A DNA stretch of 34,264 bases from a virus: IMG/VR virus record IMGVR_UViG_3300017735_000046, positions 1-34,264 of that record; one strand, 5' to 3'. The translations under genes and the position numbers were made by a program. The notes under the pieces were generated by a model. It saw nothing but the letters and a program-made list of their open reading frames with translations. It had not been told where the DNA came from and did no database searches. Positions 6,986 through 14,923 of the stretch are shown here, one piece after another; position 1 is the stretch's first letter; the number at the start of each line of letters is the position of its first letter.

Positions 6986-8011
6986 ATGGATCAACCTGAA
7001 CAGGAATCCAATTCACTTTCACTTTCTGATGCGGCTAGTTTGCTAGTTGAGTCTCGTACAGAGGAAGCTCAACCGCAAGAAGCCCCCCAACCTGAAGAAG
7101 CCGTTACTGAGGAAGATCAGGTTATGCCTTCTGAGGCTCAAGCCGATGAGGATAGCGATTACGAGCTATCTGAGGCAGAGGCCGATGAAGAAGATCGCGC
7201 CAGCGAAGATGAGGACGTCGAGGGAGATTACGAAGAGCATGAGGTCTACACTGTCAAAGTAAATGGACAGGAAGTGGATGTTACGCTCGACGAAGCCCTT
7301 AAAGGTTATCAGCGCGAGGCAGATTACACGCAAAAAACGCAACAACTTGGGGAAGACCGCAAGGGGCTAGAGGCTGAGAAAAATCAGTTTGAACAGACCC
7401 GCGCAGAGACCGCAAGATTGCGAGATGCGTATTCACAGTCACTTGAGCAATTATCGCAACATCTACAGGCTGGCTTGGAACAAGAGCCAAACTGGGATCA
7501 AGCGTATGAGCAACTTGACGCGAAGGAATATGCTCGCTTAGTCCAAGACTGGCAAACGCGCAAAGAGAACGCCCAAAAGGTGCAGATCGAACAAGCGCGG
7601 GTGTCAAAAGAGCGTGCGGCTGAAACAGAAGGTCTGATGCGCAGGCATTTAGCCCAGCAATCAGATTTGATGTTAGAGAGATTGCCTCAGTGGCGGGATG
7701 AAAAAACCCGCGATACTGAGCGCGAAGGACTCATCAAGCACGCAAAGACGTTGGGTTACACTGACGACGAAATAGCAAACGCGGCTGATCACAGGGCTAT
7801 TGTGGCTCTGTATCATTCATGGCAACTGAGCAAGCTGAATGCCAGCACTCCTGATGCCAAGAAAAAAGTCCGGCGTGCGCCAAAGATGGCAAAAGCAGGC
7901 GTTCCTCGTAGCAAGAATGAAGTGGCTAGCAAGCGCAAGCAAAAATTGCGTGAGCGTCACGCGGCAGAAGGGTCTATCCAATCTGCTGTGGATCTTCTTC
8001 TTAATCGCTAA
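6986..8011 (+). CDS. capsid scaffolding protein
   Basis: The scaffold organises capsid subunits into the prohead and is then lost. The 341-residue protein has an extremely acidic Glu/Asp/Ala N-terminal 85 residues, a folded-looking motif VKVNGQEVDVTLDEALKGYQ (about residues 89-108), then a long coiled-coil to about 210, and a basic C-terminal tail (KKKVRRAPK, KRKQKLRERH) of the kind that contacts coat protein. It has a strong ribosome site (AGGAGA) and lies directly before the major capsid gene, the standard order. Confidence 0.88.
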   Translation: MDQPEQESNSLSLSDAASLLVESRTEEAQPQEAPQPEEAVTEEDQVMPSEAQADEDSDYELSEAEADEEDRASEDEDVEGDYEEHEVYTVKVNGQEVDVTLDEALKGYQREADYTQKTQQLGEDRKGLEAEKNQFEQTRAETARLRDAYSQSLEQLSQHLQAGLEQEPNWDQAYEQLDAKEYARLVQDWQTRKENAQKVQIEQARVSKERAAETEGLMRRHLAQQSDLMLERLPQWRDEKTRDTEREGLIKHAKTLGYTDDEIANAADHRAIVALYHSWQLSKLNASTPDAKKKVRRAPKMAKAGVPRSKNEVASKRKQKLRERHAAEGSIQSAVDLLLNR

Positions 8012-8027
8012 ATAATGAGGTTTTAAA

Positions 8028-8978
8028 ATGGCGACTTTAACATCCGCAACCAAAATTGGTGAAAATGAAACATTGAGTCAGGTAATTTCGAGAATTGATG
8101 CCGACGAGACACCAATTTATAGCGGTGCGCAGAAGCGCACTAACGATGGTATCTTTGCAGAGTTTCTGGTTCAGGAACTAGCAAGTGCCGCAACCAATAA
8201 CCACCGCGCAGAAGGCGTGGCGATGACCGATACTGGCGTCACTGCACTGACCAGACTTGGAAATTACCACCAGATCTCAACTCGCGGTTTCATCATTTCT
8301 GGCACAGTCGAAGCCGTTTCCAAAGCGGGGGTCGAATCAGAAGTGGCCTATCAAACCGTCCTTGCGGGCTTGGATCTGCGTAAAGATATAGAGAAGGCAA
8401 TCGGCGATACAGATGTTGCGCGTGACTCAGGTAGCCCACGCAAATCAGCATCACTGTCATGCTGGATCACAAATGGTTCAGTCGGTTCAGGCGGTGCGTT
8501 TGCGACAGGTGACGGCACTGATGCAGTGTCAGGCGGCACTGACCGCCCGCTGACACTGGATTTGGTTGACGATGCCATGCAAGACGCATGGACAGATGGT
8601 GGTAATCCAAAGCTGTTGGTTGCAAGCGCAACTAACCGCGCCAACATCTCTGACCTAACTCAGTCAGGCACAAACTTGGTAACAAACCAAGCTACCACAA
8701 CAGCATCAAAGCCTGTGTCTTTCAACGGCGCAGTCTCGATTCTGTTCAACGATTTCGGCCAGCTTGAGGTCGTTCCATCACGCTTCCTGTCAAATGACCG
8801 CGTTTATCTGGTTGACCCAGATCACGTTGCAGTAGGCGCGATCAACGGACGTAACTTCGTTGAGCAGACCGAAGATGATTTGGCTGACGGCACAAAGACC
8901 CAAATTCTTTGTGAATGGACACTGATGCCAGATGCGCCAAAAGCGCATGGCATGATTTTGGATCTGAACGGCTCATAA
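8028..8978 (+). CDS. major capsid protein, DUF5309/SU10 type
   Basis: The main shell protein is 316 residues long. It matches the DUF5309 family of capsid proteins by LSQVISRIDADETPIYS near the N-terminus, LTRLGNYHQISTRGFIISGT and VEAVSKAGVESEVAYQ in the middle, and VVPSRFLSNDRVYLVDPDHV toward the C-terminus. This family has the HK97 fold. ATG at 8028 follows GAGGT. A strong terminator follows at 9001-9026, so head genes form a distinct transcription unit or are produced at a raised level relative to the tail genes. Confidence 0.93.
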   Translation: MATLTSATKIGENETLSQVISRIDADETPIYSGAQKRTNDGIFAEFLVQELASAATNNHRAEGVAMTDTGVTALTRLGNYHQISTRGFIISGTVEAVSKAGVESEVAYQTVLAGLDLRKDIEKAIGDTDVARDSGSPRKSASLSCWITNGSVGSGGAFATGDGTDAVSGGTDRPLTLDLVDDAMQDAWTDGGNPKLLVASATNRANISDLTQSGTNLVTNQATTTASKPVSFNGAVSILFNDFGQLEVVPSRFLSNDRVYLVDPDHVAVGAINGRNFVEQTEDDLADGTKTQILCEWTLMPDAPKAHGMILDLNGS

Positions 8979-9000
8979 GGCTGTTTACCAAAACAATGAA

Positions 9001-9026
9001 GGGCGGCTTTCGGGTCGCCCTTTTTT
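9001..9026 (+). terminator. intrinsic terminator after the capsid gene
   Basis: GGGCG pairs with CGCCC around a 10-base loop and is followed directly by TTTTTT (9021-9026). It lies 22 bases after the capsid stop and just before the ribosome site of the next gene. It may only partly stop transcription, lowering expression of the tail genes relative to the capsid gene. Confidence 0.85.
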
Positions 9027-9039
9027 ATTGAGGGAAAGC

Positions 9040-9369
9040 ATGACAGTTAAGAAATTAATCTCTTCTGACAAATCATCCGGCAAAGAAACTTGGATGCACT
9101 TTGACCGCGATGGTCAAGCAGAGATAATTGAAAAGCAACATATCAAGCAAATTCTGGAAGAAAACAAGCGACAGCAAAATGATTGGCAATATGGGAAGCT
9201 AATAGGCAACACCCAGCGCCATCATCAGAAAGTCGCGGATATCCCGAACCAGCTTTATGTGCAACTTCGTGAGAAGTTTGGGCATCCGGCGGACAACCCA
9301 AGAGATTGGGCGCGTTGGCTTAATGACCCAGAAAACAGGTTTTTTAGAACAGGCGGTGGGCGAGTTTAA
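9040..9369 (+). CDS. conserved phage protein, unknown function
   Basis: The 109-residue protein starts at ATG 9040 after GAGGGAAAG; a TTG at 9028 in the same frame falls next to the terminator and is less likely. The product has HFDRDGQAEIIEKQHIKQIL and a C-terminal DNPRDWARWLNDPENRFFRTG block. I recognise this as a conserved gene between capsid and adaptor in this type of phage, with no assigned function. It is coupled to the next gene by a TAATG overlap. Confidence 0.75.
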   Translation: MTVKKLISSDKSSGKETWMHFDRDGQAEIIEKQHIKQILEENKRQQNDWQYGKLIGNTQRHHQKVADIPNQLYVQLREKFGHPADNPRDWARWLNDPENRFFRTGGGRV

Positions 9370-10010
9370 TGGCTATCTCGACATATACAGATCTGCAAAC
9401 GGCTATCGCGAACAGCCTTGCTAGAACAGATCTAACCACAAATATTCCTGACTTTATTTCTTTGTGCGAGGCTCGTCTTTCGCGGGAACTGGAAACAAGA
9501 GAGCAAGAAAAGCGTGCGCAAGCAACGCTGACCGCAGGCGATGAATATACAGCCCTGCCAACAGACCTACGCGAAATTCGTGAGGTTAAGCTGAACACCT
9601 CGCCAAACACTGTTCTGGAGTATATGTCGCCTGTAGCATTGGATAACACTTACCCAAGCGGGGGTCAGGCCAAACCGTCAGCTTATTCTATCGTTGGCGT
9701 GGAGATGAAGTTGCGCCCGATACCTGATAGCAACTACACGGCTGAGATTATTTATATAGGTAGCTTAGACCCACTCTCTGCAAGCAATTTAACAAACACT
9801 ATGCTTACTCGCCACCCAGACGCTTATTTAACAGGGTCGCTAGTTGAGGCTTATTTATACCTGATGGATGATCAGCGCGCCCAGCTTTATGACCAAAAAT
9901 TTACACGCATCATTGAAGAAATCCGAAAGGATGAGCAACGCGCTCACTACGGCACTGGCACGTTGCAAATTCAATCTTCTTACCAACGCCAAGCAAGCAT
10001 CAGGAGTTAA
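9369..10010 (+). CDS. head-tail adaptor protein
   Basis: The 213-residue protein probably forms a ring below the portal, the role of P22 gp4. It contains YTDLQTAIANSLARTDLT, IPDFISLCEARLSRELETR and TALPTDLREIREVKL, the pattern of SU10-type adaptor proteins, and a C-terminal helical part ending in KDEQRAHYG. Gene order (capsid, unknown, adaptor, then tail) supports the call. Confidence 0.85.
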   Translation: MAISTYTDLQTAIANSLARTDLTTNIPDFISLCEARLSRELETREQEKRAQATLTAGDEYTALPTDLREIREVKLNTSPNTVLEYMSPVALDNTYPSGGQAKPSAYSIVGVEMKLRPIPDSNYTAEIIYIGSLDPLSASNLTNTMLTRHPDAYLTGSLVEAYLYLMDDQRAQLYDQKFTRIIEEIRKDEQRAHYGTGTLQIQSSYQRQASIRS

Positions 10011-10013
10011 AAT

Positions 10014-10400
10014 ATGTCTGCGATGTCGGATTACTTGGAGCTAAAGTTCCTTGATCATTTCACTGGCACAGCCAGCACCTCTGCACCTGCGGCGGTTTAT
10101 CTTGGCCTGTCTACAGCATCAATAAATGACGATGGGTCTGGGACAGAGCTTTCTGGAAACAACTACACCCGAAAGGCGATCACTTTTGCCTCTGCGGCTA
10201 GCGGTAGCATTTCAAGCAACGCGGCTGTCGAGTTTAACGCCGCGACAGGTTCATGGGGTACGGTGTCCCATTGGGGTATTTGGGATGCCGCATCAAGCGG
10301 GAACCTTCTTTATCATGGCGCGTTTACCACAGGCAAAGCAATCGGCTCTGGTGACATTCTAAAAGTAGCAAGCGGCTCTCTTACCATCACAGCCGCCTAA
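10014..10400 (+). CDS. small beta-rich tail/fibre protein (Gp80-like)
   Basis: The 128-residue protein has AAVYLGLSTASINDDGSGTE, NYTRKAITF and WGTVSHWGIWDAASSGNLLYH, which I recognise as the 'phage tail fibre protein' family often placed next to the adaptor or tail genes. It is likely all-beta and virion-associated. Whether it is a true fibre or a decoration protein cannot be told. Starts three bases after the adaptor stop. Confidence 0.8.
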   Translation: MSAMSDYLELKFLDHFTGTASTSAPAAVYLGLSTASINDDGSGTELSGNNYTRKAITFASAASGSISSNAAVEFNAATGSWGTVSHWGIWDAASSGNLLYHGAFTTGKAIGSGDILKVASGSLTITAA

Positions 10401-10412
10401 TAGGGGGCAGTT

Positions 10413-11141
10413 ATGGCTTTGGGGACTCCAAATCTTGACCAGATAACCACGCCGCTTGATAGCATAGTGGGGTCGCTGGATAGTGCGACAGATCTGGGAA
10501 AGGTTGAATTTAACAATCCCACTCTCCAGCAATTAGATAGCTGGGGGTTAATGGACGCGCTTGACGGCTTTGGAAATCTTGATGCGCTTTCTTCGTTAGC
10601 CGTAAAGCAGGGAGAGGCTTCGGCTTCTACTTCTGCAAGCGCAACCGCAGACATTCAGTTTGCGATTGAGGCAGACGCCACCGTAGCAACCAGCGCATCG
10701 GCAAGCGCCAGCGCAAATGTTATTCGCACGATGGACGCAACGATTGCAACCATCGGGTCTGTATCTGCTACAGCCAGCGCAATTAGGATTCCAGATGGCA
10801 GTGCGGTTGTTAGCGCAACGGCTACCGCTACTGCAATATCAATTAGAACGGTTGATGCCAGTGTCTCAACTGAGGCGACAGCCGCCCCTGTAACGGCAAA
10901 CTTCGTCTTTATAGTTGGTGCAAATGTGGCAACTTCTGCGTCTCTCTCTGCGGACGCGACAGGCAAGTTTGTTGTGGACGCGACTGTGGCGACGGCATCA
11001 AGCGTTTCAGCCACCGCCAAGATATTAGGCGAGGAGTGGCAGGCAGTAGCGTCTGGTAATGAGACATGGACAGACCTTGCAGTAGGGTCAGAGGTTTGGT
11101 CGGTTCAGCAACAATCTAGTCAGAATTGGTTGGGTATATGA
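10413..11141 (+). CDS. Ala/Ser/Thr-rich repeat protein, tail-associated
   Basis: The 242-residue protein has a globular N-terminal part (to about residue 65), then roughly six degenerate repeats of about 22 residues, in the form of xRTxDAxxxTxxSxSAxA (about 70-210). The C-terminal tail reads EEWQAVASGNETWTDLAVG, a Trp-containing motif that recurs in tail proteins of related phages. The repeat pattern suggests a beta-solenoid or an extended fibrous segment. ATGA overlap couples it to the gp10-like gene. Function unknown. Confidence 0.75.
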   Translation: MALGTPNLDQITTPLDSIVGSLDSATDLGKVEFNNPTLQQLDSWGLMDALDGFGNLDALSSLAVKQGEASASTSASATADIQFAIEADATVATSASASASANVIRTMDATIATIGSVSATASAIRIPDGSAVVSATATATAISIRTVDASVSTEATAAPVTANFVFIVGANVATSASLSADATGKFVVDATVATASSVSATAKILGEEWQAVASGNETWTDLAVGSEVWSVQQQSSQNWLGI

Positions 11142-12598
11142 TACGCTTTGGAGAATGGTTGCCGGATCAGCCTGACGTAAATAACGCGGGCGTTACTGTT
11201 GCGACTAATGTTATTCCGGCGGCTAACGGCTATCGGAGTTTCAATTCTTTTGTGCAGTTTAGCAACGCCGCAGATGAAAGAATAAGAGGCATTTTTGCTG
11301 GCAAAGATAATGATGGCACGATTAGCCTTTTTGCTGGCGATGATAACAAACTTTATAAATTTAATCAGGGGACAAGCGCGCTTGATGACGTAAGCAAGTC
11401 CGGCACACCTGCTTATGATTTGGTTGGCGAGGAGCGTTGGCGTTTCGTTCAGTTCGGTAACATTGTTATAGCGGCTGGCGGTACAGGCGAGGAGCTTCAA
11501 AAGTTTCAGCTTGGAACAGATAGTGCGTTCAGCAACCTTTCCGGCACTGCTCCAAAAGCAGATTATATTGCTGTTGTTCGGGATCAGGTGTGGACGGCTA
11601 ATATTGATGAAGGTTCGGGTCGCGTGCCAAACAAAGTACGCTGGTCTGGCCTCAATGATGAAACAAGCTGGACGATTGGCACAGATCAAGCTGACTCACA
11701 GGTTATTCCTGATGCGGGGGCTATTACTGGTCTAGTTGGTGGCGAGAGAGCCGTAATCCTTATGGAGCGCGCTATCGCTGTTGCTTACTATGTGGGCTCA
11801 CCGCTTATTTATGAAATCAACCGCGTGGAAACACAGCGCGGCTGTCCATATCCAAACAGCGTCGCAAATGTCGGTGGCAACGTTTTCTATTTATCGCAAG
11901 ACGGCTTCTACAGCTTCGATGGGCAAAAATCGACACCTATCGGCGCAGAGAAGGTGGACAAGTTTTTCTTTGAGGACTTTGACGATGCGCATACTGATAA
12001 AATGTCTGCGGCTGTTGATCCATCAAATCAAATTGTTTGCTGGTCTTATGTATCAAACAGCGCGACAGGTGACACGCCGGATAAAATTCTGGTCTACAAC
12101 TTTGCCCTCAATCGCTGGTCTATTTTGGAGGTTGAAGCAGAGCTTATTGCCCCTCTCTTTACGCCAGCTTATACGCTTGAGGACTTGGACAATCTTGCAT
12201 CAAATCTGGACAGCCTTCCAGCGCCTCTTGACTCTAGTCTTTATAAGGGTGGGACATTCTTCTTTGGCGGGAGCTTTGATAAAAAGATTCATGGATTTAC
12301 TGGATCAGTTCTTTCAGGAACTATTGAAACGTCTGAATATGCGTTAACCGAAAACAAGCACACAGTGGTCACTCGTTCTGTGCCTTACTTTGAAAATGGC
12401 TCTGTAACTATGCAGGTCGGCTCAAGAGACAGGCAAGACGATCCAGTTGTTTTCGACACCGCTTCAAACCTTACTGATGAGGGCTTTTGTCAGCACAGGG
12501 TTCAGGGGCGCTTTCATAGAACCCGAATGAATATCACTGGTAACTGGTCTTTTGCGCAGGGCGTAGATATCGAGGGTCGGACTATTGGCAGACGCTAA
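11138..12598 (+). CDS. P22 gp10-like tail/DNA stabilization (nozzle) protein
   Basis: In P22, gp10 forms the lower tube of the short tail and helps keep packaged DNA in. This 486-residue protein has the same beta-propeller-like look: FGEWLPDQPDVNNAGVTVAT, DNKLYKFN, RWRFVQFGNIVIAAGG, RVPNKVRWSGLNDETSW, RGCPYPNSVANVGGNVFYLS with repeated GxxxFY/YSFDG strands. ATG at 11138 overlaps the upstream stop; a TTG at 11126 is less likely. The protein is a strong marker that the virion has a short podovirus tail. Confidence 0.87.
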   Translation: MIRFGEWLPDQPDVNNAGVTVATNVIPAANGYRSFNSFVQFSNAADERIRGIFAGKDNDGTISLFAGDDNKLYKFNQGTSALDDVSKSGTPAYDLVGEERWRFVQFGNIVIAAGGTGEELQKFQLGTDSAFSNLSGTAPKADYIAVVRDQVWTANIDEGSGRVPNKVRWSGLNDETSWTIGTDQADSQVIPDAGAITGLVGGERAVILMERAIAVAYYVGSPLIYEINRVETQRGCPYPNSVANVGGNVFYLSQDGFYSFDGQKSTPIGAEKVDKFFFEDFDDAHTDKMSAAVDPSNQIVCWSYVSNSATGDTPDKILVYNFALNRWSILEVEAELIAPLFTPAYTLEDLDNLASNLDSLPAPLDSSLYKGGTFFFGGSFDKKIHGFTGSVLSGTIETSEYALTENKHTVVTRSVPYFENGSVTMQVGSRDRQDDPVVFDTASNLTDEGFCQHRVQGRFHRTRMNITGNWSFAQGVDIEGRTIGRR

Positions 12599-12908
12599 CT
12601 TTAGAAGGCTTCCGTCTGCGGCAACCAATCCCCGCGAAATATCGCAGGTGGTGAATGGTGTTCTAGATGGCAAGCTGAACAGCACAGGCTCTTTCACTTG
12701 CACTGCAAGCGCGGCTTCGACCTCTGTTACTGATTATCGCGCTGGCTTGGACAGCGTAATTTTATTGATGCCAACCACCGCAAACGCGGCGGCAGAGATT
12801 GGTGCTGGTACTATTTTTATCAGCGCTAGAAACAAGCAGAGCTTCACAGTTACTCATGCAAACAATTCACAGACCGACAGATCCTTCGGATACGTCATTA
12901 TCGGCTAA
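12585..12908 (+). CDS. small tail protein, unknown function
   Basis: The 107-residue protein starts at TTG 12585, inside the end of the gp10-like gene. Motifs ANFRRLPSAATNPREISQVV and FTCTASAASTSVTDYRAGLDSV indicate a helical N-terminus then a beta domain. Proteins with this layout accompany gp10-like genes in marine podoviruses; a tail-tip role is inferred. Overlaps the next gene by 53 bases in another frame. Confidence 0.75.
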   Translation: MADANFRRLPSAATNPREISQVVNGVLDGKLNSTGSFTCTASAASTSVTDYRAGLDSVILLMPTTANAAAEIGAGTIFISARNKQSFTVTHANNSQTDRSFGYVIIG

Positions 12909-13254
12909 GTGGGCGCACTGTCACTCGTTTATTGAGGCGGCTTTGGAACACGCGCACAACTCTCATAAAATGAGCGATGTGTTTAAGGCAATCGTGGAAG
13001 GTGATGCGCAGTTTTGGTCGGCAAAAGATGCAGGCTTGGTGACTGAAATTATTAGCTACCCTCAACGCCGAACGCTCCGCTTTTGGCTGGCGGGGGGAAA
13101 CTTGGAAACTTTGCAAGAATTAGAAGAGTCAGCAATCGAGTGGTCAAAGGGCTGGGGTTGCGTGGCTTGCGAAATCATAGGGCGGCGCGGATGGGTTCGC
13201 GCTTTAGATGGCTATCACGAAGCCGCAACGGTAGGAGTTAAAGAATATGTCTAA
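12856..13254 (+). CDS. possible GNAT-like virion-associated protein
   Basis: The 132-residue protein starts at ATG 12856; an in-frame upstream start at 12799 would lie even deeper in the previous gene. It has EIISYPQRRTLRFWLAGGN, then SKGWGCVACEIIGRRGWVRAL, a Gly-Cys...Gly-Arg-x-Gly-Trp pattern found in small podovirus proteins placed before ejection genes. The fold appears alpha/beta and may be GNAT-like (an idea only; no acetyl-CoA loop is obvious). It sits between tail and ejection genes and overlaps the next start. Confidence 0.7.
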   Translation: MQTIHRPTDPSDTSLSAKWAHCHSFIEAALEHAHNSHKMSDVFKAIVEGDAQFWSAKDAGLVTEIISYPQRRTLRFWLAGGNLETLQELEESAIEWSKGWGCVACEIIGRRGWVRALDGYHEAATVGVKEYV

Positions 13255-13987
13255 AGGTGGTGGTGGCGGCGGTTCTCAGACTGTGAACACACAGGTTCAG
13301 CCGCCAAGTTATGCAATGCCGTTTTTGCAATACGGCTTGGATGAGGCGAGAGCGCAGTACGATAACAATGCGCCAAATTATTACCCTGCGCAGACTGTAG
13401 TGGGCTTTTCGCCAGAAAGCGAAATGTCTTTGGATATGATGCGTGACCGCGCTTTAGATCCAAATAGCATGACAGCGCAGACGGCTAATGTCGTTCAGCA
13501 AAACCTGATGGGAACTAACCCTCTTATGTCTGCGGCTTTTCAGCCTGTAGTAAATGAGGTGCAGAGCCAGTTCGCAAAAGCGGGTCGGTATGGGTCTGGC
13601 GCAAACCAGCAAGCGCTGGCGGCGGCACTAGCCCCTGCGGCTTTGCAGGCACAGCAGACAGCTATCGCTCAAGCTCCGCAGATACAAAATCAAGACCTAT
13701 CTCAGCTAGCGGGGGTTGGTGCGGCACGCGAGGGTCAAGCGCAAGCTGAGTTGCAGGATCAGGTTAACCGTTTCAATTTCGAGCAAAACATCGAACAGCA
13801 AAAGCTGAAGGATTATTTAGCTTTGGTCGGTGGCGGCACAATCGGGTCTAACACTGTTCAGCCTGTGCAACGTAACACTGCGGCATCTGCTTTAGGTGGC
13901 GCTCTTGGTGGCGCGCAGTTAGGTGCGGCGGCTGGTTTTAACCCGATGCTGGGCGCAGTTGGCGGTGGCCTGTTGGGTATGCTTTAG
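13247..13987 (+). CDS. presumed ejection/internal virion protein 1
   Basis: The 246-residue protein begins with a KGGGGGGSQTVNTQVQPP segment and then helical Gln/Ala-rich sequence (QSQFAKAGRYGSGANQQALA). It ends in a glycine/alanine-rich hydrophobic segment (ASALGGALGGAQLGAAAGF) of the type that inserts in membranes. This layout and the first position in a three-gene block after the tail genes fit DNA ejection proteins (P22 gp7/gp20/gp16 by analogy). Direct family evidence is limited. Confidence 0.75.
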   Translation: MSKGGGGGGSQTVNTQVQPPSYAMPFLQYGLDEARAQYDNNAPNYYPAQTVVGFSPESEMSLDMMRDRALDPNSMTAQTANVVQQNLMGTNPLMSAAFQPVVNEVQSQFAKAGRYGSGANQQALAAALAPAALQAQQTAIAQAPQIQNQDLSQLAGVGAAREGQAQAELQDQVNRFNFEQNIEQQKLKDYLALVGGGTIGSNTVQPVQRNTAASALGGALGGAQLGAAAGFNPMLGAVGGGLLGML

Positions 13988-13996
13988 GAGTTTAAG

Positions 13997-14923
13997 ATGG
14001 CAATAGGTGGCGGCAAAAACATGAGTGGCCTTCTTGGCAAAGACTTCAACGACCCTCGCACGCAGGGCGTTATGGGTCTTGCCACAGGATTATTGGCGGC
14101 TGGCGCTCCAAGAGTAGGCGGCGCTCCTCAATCGTTGGGCGGTGCGCTAGCGCAGGGTCTACAGATGGGGCAAAACGCTTTTAATCAGGCGCAGGCTCGT
14201 CAAGACAAGATGGGCAAAGGCAAGTTTCAAGTGGTGGGCGGTTCTTTGCTTGACCTGTCAGATCCATCAAATCCGCAGGTGGTTTATGAACAGGCTAAAA
14301 AGCCTAAAACCGGACTTTTAGGCGATGGGAAGTTTACTTATATCCAAGACCCCGACGGCAACATTAGCGTTCAGAGAAGTAACGCCTATGATGATATCGT
14401 GGCGCTTGAGCAACAAAAGAAAACAAGCAAGTCACTCAGCACCGCCGCGCAAAAAGCAGAGGATGATGACTTTTTTGCGATTGATACTTCTGCGGGCATC
14501 ATGTCTGACCTTGATAGATATACTGGCTTAATCGAGAGTGGCGATTTGAGCTTCGGTGCTATAGAGGGCGTGACCGATAGCGTTATGCGGGGTCTGGGCA
14601 TCGCCGGAGAAGAAGAAATCAACTCCGCGCAGTTTGATACTTTCTTGGAAAAGCTCCGCAACGACACTTTGCGGCTGAATAAAGGTGTTCAGACAGAAGG
14701 TGACGCTCAACGTGCGTTAAACGAAATCATCGCAAACAAAAACGATACCAAAGTAGTTCGCGCCCAGCTAGAGCGTCTGCGTGATTTGAACGAGCGTGCG
14801 ATTGAACTGCGCAAGCGTAATGTTAACCGCCGCCGTAAAACTCAGGGCGTTGGTTCGTTTGATTTCTCTGGGTATCAAGACCCGACAACCAGCGATGACG
14901 TTAGCTATGAGGTGGTCAAATAA
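13997..14923 (+). CDS. presumed ejection/internal virion protein 2
   Basis: The 308-residue protein has an N-terminal Gly/Ala-rich stretch (TGLLAAGAPRVGGAPQSLGG), a linker, then a long helical C-terminal half with RVVRAQLERLRDLNERAIEL-like coiled-coil sequence. The RGLGIAGEEEINSAQFDTFL and LNKGVQTEGDAQRALNEI blocks recur in internal virion proteins of related phages. Good ribosome site (AGGAG); overlaps the next gene start by the TAATG join. Confidence 0.75.
   Translation: MAIGGGKNMSGLLGKDFNDPRTQGVMGLATGLLAAGAPRVGGAPQSLGGALAQGLQMGQNAFNQAQARQDKMGKGKFQVVGGSLLDLSDPSNPQVVYEQAKKPKTGLLGDGKFTYIQDPDGNISVQRSNAYDDIVALEQQKKTSKSLSTAAQKAEDDDFFAIDTSAGIMSDLDRYTGLIESGDLSFGAIEGVTDSVMRGLGIAGEEEINSAQFDTFLEKLRNDTLRLNKGVQTEGDAQRALNEIIANKNDTKVVRAQLERLRDLNERAIELRKRNVNRRRKTQGVGSFDFSGYQDPTTSDDVSYEVVK

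Noticed and set aside
11120-11689. 189-codon minus-strand open frame opposite the gp10-like gene
   Set aside because: Shadow of a strong coding sequence; composition rich in Ile/Asn/Arg with no domain features.
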